This document shows, one piece after another, positions 24,858 to 34,399 of a stretch of 64,000 bases of DNA; position 1 is the first letter of the stretch, and the number at the start of each line of letters is the position of its first letter. The position numbers were made by a program, and so were the translations under genes. The DNA lies in assembly GCA_963931865.1 (NCBI GenBank), contig OZ007508.1:14816781-14880780 (forward strand). Reading direction: 5' to 3'. Under the pieces are notes generated by a model, which saw only the letters and a program-made list of their open reading frames with translations, had not been told where the DNA came from and did no database searches. Source of the stretch: Axinella damicornis (taxonomy: Eukaryota; Porifera; Demospongiae; Axinellida; Axinellidae).

Positions 24858-26693
24858 TCACGGGCTGTACCAGATCGGCGAGGTATAGGCCCGCTCCCGG
24901 GTGAAGGGCTGCGTCTCTTCCGGCAGCGCGATGCCAAACCTGACCGCATCATAGGTAGACCAGCGCGGTGTTGGAATCTCGATCACGCGCACATAGTAAA
25001 AGGCATTCCGGCCAGGGTCGAAGTCCGGGTCCGTCCAGACCGTCGATAACTCCGGGGCGCCAATGGCGTTGGTCCAGGTTGCTGTCGTCGCGTCCACCGT
25101 GTTGCCCACTGCGGGCAGTTTACCCTTCGCATCAGGCTGTCGATCACCCGACCAGGCGACGTCATACACCTTTTCGTGAACCTCACCCGCGTCGTCCAGC
25201 CATCCCTTGATCACCTGGATACGATCCAGATTTCCACTGAACGGATCCTTGCCGGCGTAAATCAGGAAGCCGGGGGACGCTCCGCCCGGTGCCGCCGTCA
25301 GATCACCGCCCATGGGCACACCCTTGCCGTATCCGATCTTATCCCGCGTACCGGATGTTGCATCGGCATCGGTGAAATCCCATCCGCCAAAGAAGCGTAC
25401 CGTCATGCGCGGCCCTGTGGTCGCATAGGTTTCCCGTCGAGCCATGGCATCAAAAATGGCCGCCCGGGTATTCTCCTGCGCCCACACAGCGGCAAGACCT
25501 GAAGCCACCATCTCCCAGCCGAGTCGATCATGGTCCATACGACCGACACCCGGTTCCCGCGAGGAGTGTTTACCGAAGAAGTTGTTTTCCTCCGCCGTGG
25601 CAAGTGACGTATGCGAATCCGTCGAGCCGATCATGCCGAACCTGTAGGGGTTGGTCCCCAGGCGCTGTTCCAGTTGCAGGCCGCGTTTCAACGCTTCCCG
25701 CGCATACTCGCCTGCGAGCATGTCATCGGTCTTGGCGGTGGAACGATCCAGATTCCACTCATCCCAGTTTTCATAATCAGCAAACTCATCATTGGGCGAC
25801 AGAAAGGGGTGAGATTCACCGTCGCCCTTGATCTGCGTGACCTCGTAGATGGGCTCCCACCTGTAGCGGGCCCGCACGTAAGACTGATCCAGCTTACGCC
25901 CCGTGTACTGTTCATCAATCGGGAACATGATGCCGTTGGCGAGGTTACCGTTATGGGCAATTGCCAGCACGTCACCGCCGGTTTCGGCCTCATACCGTTC
26001 AAGCCATTTCCAGAGTTCGCGCGGGTCCAGGCTGCCATAGGGCGCCGTCGTCGTATAGGGCACCATCTGCCCGGCCTTGTCGGCACCGTCGCGATAGATA
26101 ACGACTCGATGCATGTTGCCCCCGAGAGCCAGCGACGTCCATTCGTAGCCCACAAAGGCGGTAAACCGACCCGGGTCGTTATGCTTCTCCGCCGCCGCCA
26201 CCGATTTCGCCCAGGCGCCCCGGTAGGCTTCCGAGTCCGGCCAATACACCATATTTTCAGGGAACACACCCTGGGAGAAACTGGTCACGATTTCCCAGGC
26301 AACACTCGCACCCTGGCCCGAACGGATGCGCTGATGCCAGTCCCGCCCGATCTCCTGGGAGAGGATGTAATCCGTGCCCTTGAACAGGTCGGGGAAGAAT
26401 CCCATGTTGTCCGAGTGATCCGCTATTACCAGGAAATCCAGTGGCTCCGACAGCCTGGCCGCAAGCCCGCCGGTGCTGGTGACTTCCTCACCCTTTGCAA
26501 ACCGATAAGCCTGCTCGTGCCCCAGGCGGTTTCCGTAGGCACCGGCATCCATGGACATATCCGTGTGCAGGTGGGTGTCGCCCCATAGTACTTTCGTTGG
26601 GAAATCCCGGCCCGCATAGGGCGAGAATGCCTGCTCCGCCATCACCTGGCTGCCCGGCATCAGCAGTGTCATTGCTGTTATCAATCTCCTCAT
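24858..26693 (-). CDS. DUF3604 domain secreted protein
   Basis: A 611-residue protein with a signal peptide (MRRLITAMTLLMPGSQVMA). WGDTHLHTDMSMDAG near residue 35 and VIADHSDNMG match the PHP/amidohydrolase-like metal motifs of DUF3604 proteins. GSTDSHTSLA supplies another Asp/His pair. Members are periplasmic, probably metal-dependent hydrolases of unknown substrate, and are frequent in marine gammaproteobacteria with catabolic clusters. It converges on the TauD/TfdA gene. Confidence 0.85.
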   Translation of the reverse strand: MRRLITAMTLLMPGSQVMAEQAFSPYAGRDFPTKVLWGDTHLHTDMSMDAGAYGNRLGHEQAYRFAKGEEVTSTGGLAARLSEPLDFLVIADHSDNMGFFPDLFKGTDYILSQEIGRDWHQRIRSGQGASVAWEIVTSFSQGVFPENMVYWPDSEAYRGAWAKSVAAAEKHNDPGRFTAFVGYEWTSLALGGNMHRVVIYRDGADKAGQMVPYTTTAPYGSLDPRELWKWLERYEAETGGDVLAIAHNGNLANGIMFPIDEQYTGRKLDQSYVRARYRWEPIYEVTQIKGDGESHPFLSPNDEFADYENWDEWNLDRSTAKTDDMLAGEYAREALKRGLQLEQRLGTNPYRFGMIGSTDSHTSLATAEENNFFGKHSSREPGVGRMDHDRLGWEMVASGLAAVWAQENTRAAIFDAMARRETYATTGPRMTVRFFGGWDFTDADATSGTRDKIGYGKGVPMGGDLTAAPGGASPGFLIYAGKDPFSGNLDRIQVIKGWLDDAGEVHEKVYDVAWSGDRQPDAKGKLPAVGNTVDATTATWTNAIGAPELSTVWTDPDFDPGRNAFYYVRVIEIPTPRWSTYDAVRFGIALPEETQPFTRERAYTSPIWYSP

Positions 26694-26746
26694 AACATTC
26701 TCCCGTACATCCCGCGCAGCGCCTCGCCCATGCTGCCGGGGACAGG

Positions 26747-28234
26747 TTATGCGATCATCGTCAGGCGCTCGTGGGCACCCATCATGCGGTCCCTGATATC
26801 AATCCCCTCGGGACAGGCACCCAGGCATGGGGCCGCGCAGGTTACGCACTTGTCCGCCTGCCGGTCGAGGGCGGCATACAGCCTCATGGCCTCCTTCTCA
26901 TCGCCGTAATCTTCAAAGTACATGCGATGGCGCAGCACGTCGTTGATCGGCAAGGACTCGGGGCAGCTTTCCAGGCAATCACCGCAGGAGGCGAAACAAT
27001 GCGTACCCGCAATTAACTCGTCATACTTGTTCAGCACCGCCACATCGGATTCAGTCAGGGTCTTGCCCGAGGCATGGAGATACTCGTCCAGATGTTCCGT
27101 TTCAAAGAAGGAAACCACCAGACAGGAAACATCCGGATTCGCATTGACCCACTTGAACGCAGCCTGGGCATAGGACGTCGCTTCATCCCGGAAGTCCACG
27201 AGTCCCCGATGCTTCGCCCCTTTCAGTGTCTTCATGGCGACGATACCCATGCCGTTTTCCGCCGCCCGCCTGATGATGTCCCGCTGCTTCGGCCAGACAC
27301 CATGGTGATAGGCCAGCATCATGATGTCGAACCTGCCGCTGTCGATAGCCGCATCTGCCACCTCTTCCAGGTTGGGTGTATGCGTGGAAACGCCCAGGAA
27401 CCTGGCCTTGCCCTGCGCCCTGGCGGTTTCAAAGGCTTCCAGCATGTTCGGATCAAGCAGGCGCTCAACCGTATCGCAGGCATGCACGTGCACCAGGTCA
27501 ACATAGTCAGTCTGTAACCGGGACAGGCTGTCATCCAGGGCGGCAATATAGTCTTCCACCGTCGAGCCGTGGCGGACATGACCTTCTGAAGTGCACCACT
27601 TGGTCACAACAAACAGTTCGTCACGCTTGCGGTCCCTGATGACATTACCGACGGTAGTTTCCGACAGGGCACCGGCATAATCCGGTGAGGTGTCTATGTA
27701 GTTAATGCCACGATCAAGCGCTTCGCGCAGGAGATCTCCGGGATTCGTGTGTCGCATGATGCCACCGGTACCAATCGAAATATCCGAGGCCATGAATCCG
27801 GTACTGCCCAGAGGACGTTTCGCGACAATCCTTGCGTCCTTCCAGCTCTCATGAGGCACATCAGCCGTCGCCTCATCCGGTCCGGTTTCCCGCATCATGG
27901 GGATGGTCGTCTGCATCCAGGGCATGATCTTCGCCGCCACGGCTGCGGTGCCGCCGATCAATCCCCCCGTGACGGCTGCACCGCCCAGCAGAAACCTGCG
28001 TCTGCCGCCGGGCGCTTTCGATTGCGGCAATTCGCTGCCCAGATTCTTCGCCCAGATGATGGTCAGCACCGGGCTGATGACAAGGAAGATCCCGAATACC
28101 ACCGATGGCGCCAGTGGCACCATGGAAAGATCCATACCCTCGGCACCTTCGTAGAGATAGGCACCCAGGCCGAAGTATCCCAGCAGACAGGTAATAACCC
28201 ACGCCGCAAGGGTGATCTGGCCAACATTTTTCAT
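26747..28234 (-). CDS. membrane-anchored aldo/keto reductase with C-terminal 4Fe-4S domain
   Basis: A 495-residue multidomain protein from ATG 28234 (AGGAGAG upstream). Two N-terminal hydrophobic helices (about residues 5-28 and 40-60) are followed by a twin-arginine-like segment (GGRRRFLLGGAAVTGG, near 75-95). The aldo/keto reductase barrel comes next: DISIGTGGI, YIDTSPDYAG (catalytic Tyr) and VHVHACD (catalytic His region). A C-terminal ferredoxin-like region has CFASCGDCLESCP and CVTCAAPCLGACP, eight Cys for up to two clusters. It is likely a membrane-bound redox enzyme. Confidence 0.85.
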   Translation of the reverse strand: MKNVGQITLAAWVITCLLGYFGLGAYLYEGAEGMDLSMVPLAPSVVFGIFLVISPVLTIIWAKNLGSELPQSKAPGGRRRFLLGGAAVTGGLIGGTAAVAAKIMPWMQTTIPMMRETGPDEATADVPHESWKDARIVAKRPLGSTGFMASDISIGTGGIMRHTNPGDLLREALDRGINYIDTSPDYAGALSETTVGNVIRDRKRDELFVVTKWCTSEGHVRHGSTVEDYIAALDDSLSRLQTDYVDLVHVHACDTVERLLDPNMLEAFETARAQGKARFLGVSTHTPNLEEVADAAIDSGRFDIMMLAYHHGVWPKQRDIIRRAAENGMGIVAMKTLKGAKHRGLVDFRDEATSYAQAAFKWVNANPDVSCLVVSFFETEHLDEYLHASGKTLTESDVAVLNKYDELIAGTHCFASCGDCLESCPESLPINDVLRHRMYFEDYGDEKEAMRLYAALDRQADKCVTCAAPCLGACPEGIDIRDRMMGAHERLTMIA

Positions 28235-28355
28235 CTTGCTCTCCTGATTGTTTGCGAGCCGGACAGTGCTCGTTAGTCGGCCACTGTAGCGCACTTTTGA
28301 CCCGGTGTAACACTGCCGCGCCTGTGTCAAACTCCCTTATCAACAGAGCGATGCC

Positions 28356-29567
28356 ATGCACAACACTCAACGTATTACCCTGCTGGCGTTCCTGGCCTAT
28401 TTCGTGATGTCCGCCATGCTGGCACCCATCGGCATCATCTCAACCCCCCTGGCGGAACACTTCGGAAAATCAGTTCCTGAAGTTACCCGACAGTTTAGCT
28501 GGCTCACCGGTGGCATCCTGATGGGAGCCGTGATCGCACTGATGATCTATACCTGGATTGATCTGCGCCGGGTGTTCCTCTGCGTTTACGGCATCATGAC
28601 CGCTGCCCTGCTTTCACTGATGATGGCCGACAGTCTGACGTTCGCCGGCATCGCCCTGGGTGTTGTCGGGGTGGGTTGCGGCCTCGGGCTCGCCGGTGCC
28701 GCCATTGTGATATCCCTGACCTACGCGGAGGACCGGCGCGCCTCCATGCTGGTACTCACCGACAGTTGTTTCAGTGTTGCCGGATTTGTCTCAGCCTGGC
28801 TGACCACCTTCCTGATCGGGCGTGAGTTCGGCTGGAGCACCACCTATCAGATTCTGGGGCTGGCCACGTCAACCATCGTCGTCCTCGCCGTCCTGTCTCG
28901 CTTTCCCGGGACCCGTCCCGAAGAACCGGTACGAGCGAACCCCGGGCCCTGGCCGGTGGCTGTGTGGCTGTGTGTGGCCTGCCTCTTTTTATATACCCTG
29001 GGGCAGTATTCCATCCTGTTCTGGTTACCCAGCTACGCCCTCACGCAACTGTCGGCGACCGAGACGGCTTCCGGAAACCTGGTCAGTCAATACTGGCTGG
29101 GTATGTTCTCCGCCCAGTTGTTTGTCGCCTGGTGGGTGCTCAAGATCGGCGTTCGCCGCCTGGTATTGATCGGTTCAATCACGACCTGCCTGGGGTCCAT
29201 GCCACTGTGGCTGGTGACCGACATCAGAACACTCACCATCCTGACCCTGGTCTGGGGTTTCCTGAATCTCGCCATGTTGAAAGCCACTCTGTCGCTGGCA
29301 ACCCTGATGGTGGCTGTACCCAGCCCCAGACTGGTGTCATTGCTGCTGCTGGGTGCCACCCTGGGAACGGCTGTCAGCCCGGCCATAACCAGCCAGGTCG
29401 TGGAATGGACGGATAATCGGACCGTTTTGATGTTCGGCAGCGCCTGCTACGCGCTATTGTTTTGCCTGATGCTGATTGCAAGAGCCCTCAGCCAGAGTTA
29501 TAGAGAGCCTTCAGCCAGGGTTGTAAAAAGCCCTCAGCGGGACGAAAGCCTGAAACCCCACCAGTGA
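28356..29567 (+). CDS. MFS transporter
   Basis: A 403-residue protein with about twelve hydrophobic helices beginning ITLLAFLAYFVMSAMLAPIG. The GGILMGAVIALMIYTWIDLRR stretch carries the loop 2-3 signature. It resembles the TsgA/fucose-permease-like group of sugar or drug transporters. It is divergent from the aldo/keto reductase. The last 15 codons are built from a degenerate tandem repeat and overlap the next, oppositely oriented gene by 34 bp. Confidence 0.85.
   Translation: MHNTQRITLLAFLAYFVMSAMLAPIGIISTPLAEHFGKSVPEVTRQFSWLTGGILMGAVIALMIYTWIDLRRVFLCVYGIMTAALLSLMMADSLTFAGIALGVVGVGCGLGLAGAAIVISLTYAEDRRASMLVLTDSCFSVAGFVSAWLTTFLIGREFGWSTTYQILGLATSTIVVLAVLSRFPGTRPEEPVRANPGPWPVAVWLCVACLFLYTLGQYSILFWLPSYALTQLSATETASGNLVSQYWLGMFSAQLFVAWWVLKIGVRRLVLIGSITTCLGSMPLWLVTDIRTLTILTLVWGFLNLAMLKATLSLATLMVAVPSPRLVSLLLLGATLGTAVSPAITSQVVEWTDNRTVLMFGSACYALLFCLMLIARALSQSYREPSARVVKSPQRDESLKPHQ
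29481..29541. repeat. 23-bp tandem repeat at the end of the MFS gene
   Basis: The unit AGAGCCCTCAGCCAGAGTTATAG (first 20 bases conserved) occurs at 29481-29503 and 29504-29526, with a partial third copy from 29527. It encodes the variable C-terminus of the MFS protein. Confidence 0.7.
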
Positions 29568-30004
29568 CCGGGCCTCGGTGACGGCTCTCTGCCGAGTTTG
29601 GTAAAACGCGCTGCCCAGATGGTATCAAGCTGGCTCTCATCCGTGACCCGCTGATAGGTGATCGGGTAAACGCGACCAGCCGCACGAATAAAACCATCCG
29701 GGTGTTCCAGTGCGCGTGCCGCCCACTGCTTGTCCGCACAGCGTGAACAACTGACAAACAGTTCACCGCCGGTGGACATGCAGTTGACATTCATGGAGCG
29801 TGGTATCGGGAAGTCCACCTGAATCTGACAGAGCGGCGCCGCCTCGATGTCGTTGACAAAGGACCAGTCCCGGACCGGCTGTGTTACCTCTTCACCGGCC
29901 AGCGGACCGCCGGGTATGGTTTCGCAGGGACAGACAAACCAGTAGGTTGCCGCAAGGCCAATGGCGACAAGGAGTATGACAAGGCCAAGGGTTCTCAGAA
30001 TCAT
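29534..30004 (-). CDS. membrane-anchored protein of unknown function
   Basis: A 156-residue protein with one N-terminal helix (LGLVILLVAIGLAATYWF) followed by CPC. A C-x-x-C pair (CSRCADKQW, near residue 85) and another Cys earlier (NVNCMSTGGE) suggest a redox or metal site. WWGFRLSSR ends the protein. A ribosome site (GGAGA) precedes ATG. I do not recognise the family. It is convergent with the MFS gene and stands alone. Confidence 0.65.
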   Translation of the reverse strand: MILRTLGLVILLVAIGLAATYWFVCPCETIPGGPLAGEEVTQPVRDWSFVNDIEAAPLCQIQVDFPIPRSMNVNCMSTGGELFVSCSRCADKQWAARALEHPDGFIRAAGRVYPITYQRVTDESQLDTIWAARFTKLGREPSPRPGHWWGFRLSSR

Positions 30005-30085
30005 CAGGAAGGTCTCCGGGCGTTCTTATCCATCTTGTGGTTGGTCGGGGATTGTTGATGGTTTGGCTGGTTCATGGGTGTCGGG

Positions 30086-31627
30086 TCAGCTCGCGTTTTC
30101 CCAGTAGGGCGCGCGCAGCTTTCGTTTGTTGATTTTCCCCATTGTATTGCGTCCCAGGTCATTCACAAAATCGAGGGTCCTCGGACACTTGTAGTGAGAG
30201 AGCCGCTCACGACACCAGGCAATCAGTTCGTCGGATGACGGCTGCCCGACATCTTCCCCGGGAATCACCAGCGCTTTCAGTTCCTCACCCATATCCTTGT
30301 TCGGTACCCCGATGCAGGCGACGTCCAGTATCGCCGGATGCTCAATCAGTACCTGCTCAGCTTCCGCCGGGTAGATGTTCACCCCACCGGAAACCACCAT
30401 GTCACTGAACCTGTCCGTGATGAATACGTAACCCTCTTCATTCATATAGGCGATCTCGCCCAGGGTAAACACACCGGGCGCACTATGGGCGGCGGCGGAT
30501 TTCCCGGGATCATTGTGATAGATCACACCACGTCCGGTGGCATCTTCAAAAAAGAGCCGGCCCTCGGTATTGGGTGGCAGTTCGTTGCCCTCATCGTCCA
30601 GAATCCTCGCGGTGAACGGCGGCACCGCCCTGCCCACCGAACCCGGATACTGCAGCCATTCCTCGGATGTGATCATGCAGGTGGTGCCCACCTCACTTGC
30701 CCCATAAGCATCAATGAACACCGGCCCGAACCATTCGATCATGGCGCGCTTGACATCCACCGGGCATCTGGAGCCGGTGTGACTGATCGAGGCTATGGAA
30801 GAAACGTCGTATTGCGCCTTCACATCATCGGGCAAAGCCAGCAGGCGAATAAAGTGCGTGGGCACCATGATCGTGTTGGTGATCCTGTAGGTCTGAATGG
30901 CTTCCAGGGTTTTTTCCGCGTTGAATCGTCCGAGGATGACGGAGCACATCCCGGCAATGAGCTGACGGGTTCCTGACAAGGGACCCGTGTGATACATCGG
31001 CCCTGCCACCAACTGTGTGCCAATCTGACCGCCGGTTCTCTCCAGCACCCCGGCCTTGAAGTTAACGAGGTGTTCATCCACGGTTTCACCACCGGCAAAC
31101 ATGGTGGGCGGCAGGTCGGTGCCCTTGGGTCGACCGGTTGTCCCTGACGTGTACAGCAGGTTCGGTCGTGGTGGCACGCTTTGATCCGGTCCTGCGGGAT
31201 CATTCACGGAGAGCCATTGCCCCCATGACGTCAGTTCAGTATCCGTCGGTGCGCCCCAGCCAACCACCGTATGTACATTGGAGTTTTTTGCCGCTTCAAT
31301 ACCCCGATCCCGGGTTTCCGGACCCACAAACAGAACTCGCGCACCGGAATCACAGAGAATGTAGTTCACTTCTTCCGCCGTCAGGTGAAAGTTCACCGGA
31401 ACCACCGAAGCACCCGCAATCAGACCGCCAAGGTTGGCCAATGCTGTCTCAACGGCGTTCTCCGCAAACACGGCAATTCGGGTTTCCGGCCCCAGATCCA
31501 TGGCCTGCAGACCACTGCCGCAACGATTCAACTGATCGTCAACTTCTCCCCAGGTCAGTGCTGTCTGCGGGTCTCGAATGGCAATCTGATCCGGATTTTC
31601 GTCTGCGTAGGGTTTGGCAAATGTCAT
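30086..31627 (-). CDS. AMP-binding acyl-CoA synthetase
   Basis: A 513-residue adenylate-forming ligase. LLYTSGTTGRPKGT is the P-loop motif, YGASEVGTTC the A5 region, ITDRFSDMVVSGGVNIYPAE the hinge and A8, and NTMGKINKRKL holds the C-terminal catalytic Lys. It activates a carboxylic acid as an acyl-AMP and then acyl-CoA. It lies 30 bp after the E3 gene of the 2-oxoacid dehydrogenase operon and is probably its last gene. Confidence 0.9.
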   Translation of the reverse strand: MTFAKPYADENPDQIAIRDPQTALTWGEVDDQLNRCGSGLQAMDLGPETRIAVFAENAVETALANLGGLIAGASVVPVNFHLTAEEVNYILCDSGARVLFVGPETRDRGIEAAKNSNVHTVVGWGAPTDTELTSWGQWLSVNDPAGPDQSVPPRPNLLYTSGTTGRPKGTDLPPTMFAGGETVDEHLVNFKAGVLERTGGQIGTQLVAGPMYHTGPLSGTRQLIAGMCSVILGRFNAEKTLEAIQTYRITNTIMVPTHFIRLLALPDDVKAQYDVSSIASISHTGSRCPVDVKRAMIEWFGPVFIDAYGASEVGTTCMITSEEWLQYPGSVGRAVPPFTARILDDEGNELPPNTEGRLFFEDATGRGVIYHNDPGKSAAAHSAPGVFTLGEIAYMNEEGYVFITDRFSDMVVSGGVNIYPAEAEQVLIEHPAILDVACIGVPNKDMGEELKALVIPGEDVGQPSSDELIAWCRERLSHYKCPRTLDFVNDLGRNTMGKINKRKLRAPYWENAS

Positions 31628-31657
31628 GACTCAGTGATTCCCGGTTCGCATTCAGGG

Positions 31658-33025
31658 TTAGAAGTTAATGGTTCTGCCATAGGCTGACAGCACGGATTCA
31701 TGCATCGCCTCAGACAGGGTCGGATGCGGGAAGATGGTAGCCATCAGTTCCGCTTCCGTGGTTTCAAGGCCAAGGGCAATCGCAAACCCATGGATCATCT
31801 CAGTGACCCCGGGTCCGATCATATGCGCGCCCAGCAGCTCACCGCTGACTTCATCAAAAACAGTCTTGATCATGCCGTCAGTGTCATTCACGGCAACTGC
31901 CCTGCCGTTGGCAATCAGCGGGAAACGACCCACCTTGACGGGTCCACGCTCTGAAGCCACTGCCTCCGTCATGCCAATGCTGGCAATCTGTGGATGACTG
32001 TACGTACAACCGGGAATTCTCTGTCGGTTCAACGGCTGCGGCATTTCCCCGGCAATCGCTTCAACGGCGATAACACCTTCATGGCTCGCCTTGTGTGCGA
32101 GACAGGGCACACCCGCGACATCACCAATGGCATAGATCCCATCAACGCTCGACTGCTGATACTCATCGACCGCAATAAAACCCCGATCCAGCTCCACCCC
32201 GATGGCGTCCAGGCCAAGGCCATCGGTATTACCCGAAACGCCCACCGAGAGTATCGCCACATCAAACCTGCGACCGTCACCGTTAATCGTTGCGGTCAGG
32301 TGCTTTTTTGCCGTGGCGAGTTGGTCAACGGCAGTCCCGGTCAGTACCTCTATTCCCTGGGACTCGAAGGCGGACTTCGCCATGGCTGCGATCTCCGCAT
32401 CCTCAGCGGGGAGAATCTGATCCATAACTTCGACCAGAGTGACCTTTGCCCCCAGGGTGTTATAGAAGCTGGCGAATTCCACGCCGATCGCACCAGCGCC
32501 GATAATCAGCAGTTTTTTTGGCATGGACGATGGCGTCATCGCATCCCGCGCATCCCGGATAAGGTCATGATCCACCTCGATATGCGGTAGATTGCGAGCG
32601 CTGGCGCCCGTCGCTACAACAATATTGTCAGCAACAATGACATCATCGGCCACCGCGACGGTGTTCTTGTCCCGGAACACCGCAGCACCGGCAAATACGG
32701 TGATCCTGTTCTTGCGCATCAGGTGTGCAATACCGCCGGACAGTTGCGCTGCAACTTCTCTTGATCGCCTGACGACCTTTTTCAGGTTGAACCCGGGTTT
32801 GGCGATCTCAAGGCCCAGCTCCGACGCTGACCCTGCTTCGCGCAGGATGTCCGCGGTATGCAACAGGGACTTGGTGGGTATGCAACCCCAGTTAAGACAA
32901 ACGCCGCCCAGTTCCGCCCGTTCGGCAAGGCCGACGTTGAATCCAAGCTGCGCGGCCCGTATCGCCGCCGTGTAGCCGCCGGGGCCGCCGCCGATGACCA
33001 GTAGATCCAGATTATGTTCGGCCAC
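31658..33025 (-). CDS. lpdA: dihydrolipoyl dehydrogenase (E3)
   Basis: A 455-residue flavoprotein. IGGGPGGYTAA is the FAD loop; GGVCLNWGCIPTKSLL holds the redox disulfide (Cys43 and Cys48); IGAGAIGVEFA is the NAD-binding loop; FPHPTLSE near the C-terminus carries the His-Glu pair. It reoxidises the lipoyl arm of the E2 encoded just upstream. It is shorter than some E3 proteins but complete. Confidence 0.93.
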   Translation of the reverse strand: MAEHNLDLLVIGGGPGGYTAAIRAAQLGFNVGLAERAELGGVCLNWGCIPTKSLLHTADILREAGSASELGLEIAKPGFNLKKVVRRSREVAAQLSGGIAHLMRKNRITVFAGAAVFRDKNTVAVADDVIVADNIVVATGASARNLPHIEVDHDLIRDARDAMTPSSMPKKLLIIGAGAIGVEFASFYNTLGAKVTLVEVMDQILPAEDAEIAAMAKSAFESQGIEVLTGTAVDQLATAKKHLTATINGDGRRFDVAILSVGVSGNTDGLGLDAIGVELDRGFIAVDEYQQSSVDGIYAIGDVAGVPCLAHKASHEGVIAVEAIAGEMPQPLNRQRIPGCTYSHPQIASIGMTEAVASERGPVKVGRFPLIANGRAVAVNDTDGMIKTVFDEVSGELLGAHMIGPGVTEMIHGFAIALGLETTEAELMATIFPHPTLSEAMHESVLSAYGRTINF

Positions 33026-33037
33026 GCGATACCCCTT

Positions 33038-34399
33038 CTAGACCAGCAACCGGAACGGCGCTTCCAGCAGTTCCCTGACCGCCACCAGATACTCTGCCGC
33101 CGGTGCGCCGTCCAGTGTCCGGTGATCCCAGGTCAGCGACAGGTTCATCTTTTTCGTCTTCACGGGACGGTCGCCATCCCATTCCACGCCATCATAGAGT
33201 CGGTTAACACCCAGGATGCCGCTTTGCGGCTCATTGATAATGGGTGTGAATGAATCCACACCGTACATGCCAAGTGCGGATACCGTAAAGGTCCCGCCCG
33301 CGTAGTCATCAAGGCCCAGTGCGCCATCACGCGCCGCAGAGGCCAGGCGTGAGCTTTCCCTGGCCAGTTCTTTCAGACTGAGCTGATCCGCGTGCCGGAT
33401 CACGGGCACGACCAGCCCTTCCGGCAGCGCAACCGCCATGCCGACATTAATGTCATTCTGAACAATAATCTCAGCGCCGGTGAACTGGCTGTTCATCATC
33501 GGACTAATCCGCAATGCCTTGGCACAGGCTTTGATAACAAGGTCGGTGTAGGTTGGTTTCACGCCCTCGGTTGCCCATTCCTCAATCAGCCCGGTACGCA
33601 TCTTCACCGCATCATCCATGAGCACCTCCATGTCCATGGTGAGCTGTGCGCTTTCCATGAGGCTGTGATGCATGCGAGAGGCAATGGTCTTACGCATACC
33701 TTTCACCGGAATGCGCTCACCCGGTTTCGGTATCTTCGCCGCAAATGCGGGTGCGGCAGAAGCCGGGGTCGCGCCCTCTACATCCGCCTGCACAATGCGG
33801 CCCCCCGGACCGCTTCCCCGAACGGTTCCGAGATCAATACCCCTTGCAGCGGCGATGCGTTTCGCCAGGGGGGATGCCCTGGGTTCGGGACCCGATACGG
33901 CAACCGGGGCACCCGAACTGGCGGCAGCCTGAATGTCGGCTTCGACAATTCTTCCGCCCGGGCCTGATCCTGCCACGCGCCTGTAATCCACGCCCAGCTC
34001 CCGCGCCAGCCTTCGTGCAGCCGGTGATGACCTGACATGCCCATCACCCGATGAGACGGCTACGGGAGCGACGGATGGCTCCTGTGCCGGTGTCTTGGCG
34101 GACCCGCCATCGGCCACCGGGGCCCTGGCCGCGGGCGCTACCGGGTCGTCGGGGATGTCTTCACCCCGCTCGAAGATATAGCCAACCACATCGCCCGGTT
34201 CCAGCGTGATACCGACATCAACCAGGTGCTTCACAGTGCCATCGTACTCGGCATCCACATCGAGGTTTACCTTCTCGGTTTCCAGGGCATACACCAGTTC
34301 ACCCTTTTTGACCTCACCACCGTCGGGGATATACCACTCCGCCACCATTCCCTCGGTCATCGACATGCCAACCTTGACCAGGTAAATCTCTTTGGGCAT
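33038..34399 (-). CDS. 2-oxoacid dehydrogenase E2 (acyltransferase) with two E3-binding domains
   Basis: A 453-residue E2. The lipoyl domain spans residues 1-80 with the lipoyl Lys at 43 (LETEKVNL). After a Pro/Ala-rich linker come two peripheral-subunit-binding domains, about residues 122-158 (SPAARRLARELG) and 173-210 (SPLAKRIAAARG), each ending in GSGPGGRI. The catalytic domain follows, with the active-site motif DHRTLDGAP near the C-terminus. A single binding domain is usual, so the duplication is notable. It overlaps AcoX by one base (TGATG). Confidence 0.92.
   Translation of the reverse strand: MPKEIYLVKVGMSMTEGMVAEWYIPDGGEVKKGELVYALETEKVNLDVDAEYDGTVKHLVDVGITLEPGDVVGYIFERGEDIPDDPVAPAARAPVADGGSAKTPAQEPSVAPVAVSSGDGHVRSSPAARRLARELGVDYRRVAGSGPGGRIVEADIQAAASSGAPVAVSGPEPRASPLAKRIAAARGIDLGTVRGSGPGGRIVQADVEGATPASAAPAFAAKIPKPGERIPVKGMRKTIASRMHHSLMESAQLTMDMEVLMDDAVKMRTGLIEEWATEGVKPTYTDLVIKACAKALRISPMMNSQFTGAEIIVQNDINVGMAVALPEGLVVPVIRHADQLSLKELARESSRLASAARDGALGLDDYAGGTFTVSALGMYGVDSFTPIINEPQSGILGVNRLYDGVEWDGDRPVKTKKMNLSLTWDHRTLDGAPAAEYLVAVRELLEAPFRLLV

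Noticed and set aside
25611..26588. 325-codon ORF antisense to the DUF3604 gene
   Set aside because: A shadow of a high-G+C gene; low-complexity composition and no domain, while the other strand encodes clear motifs.
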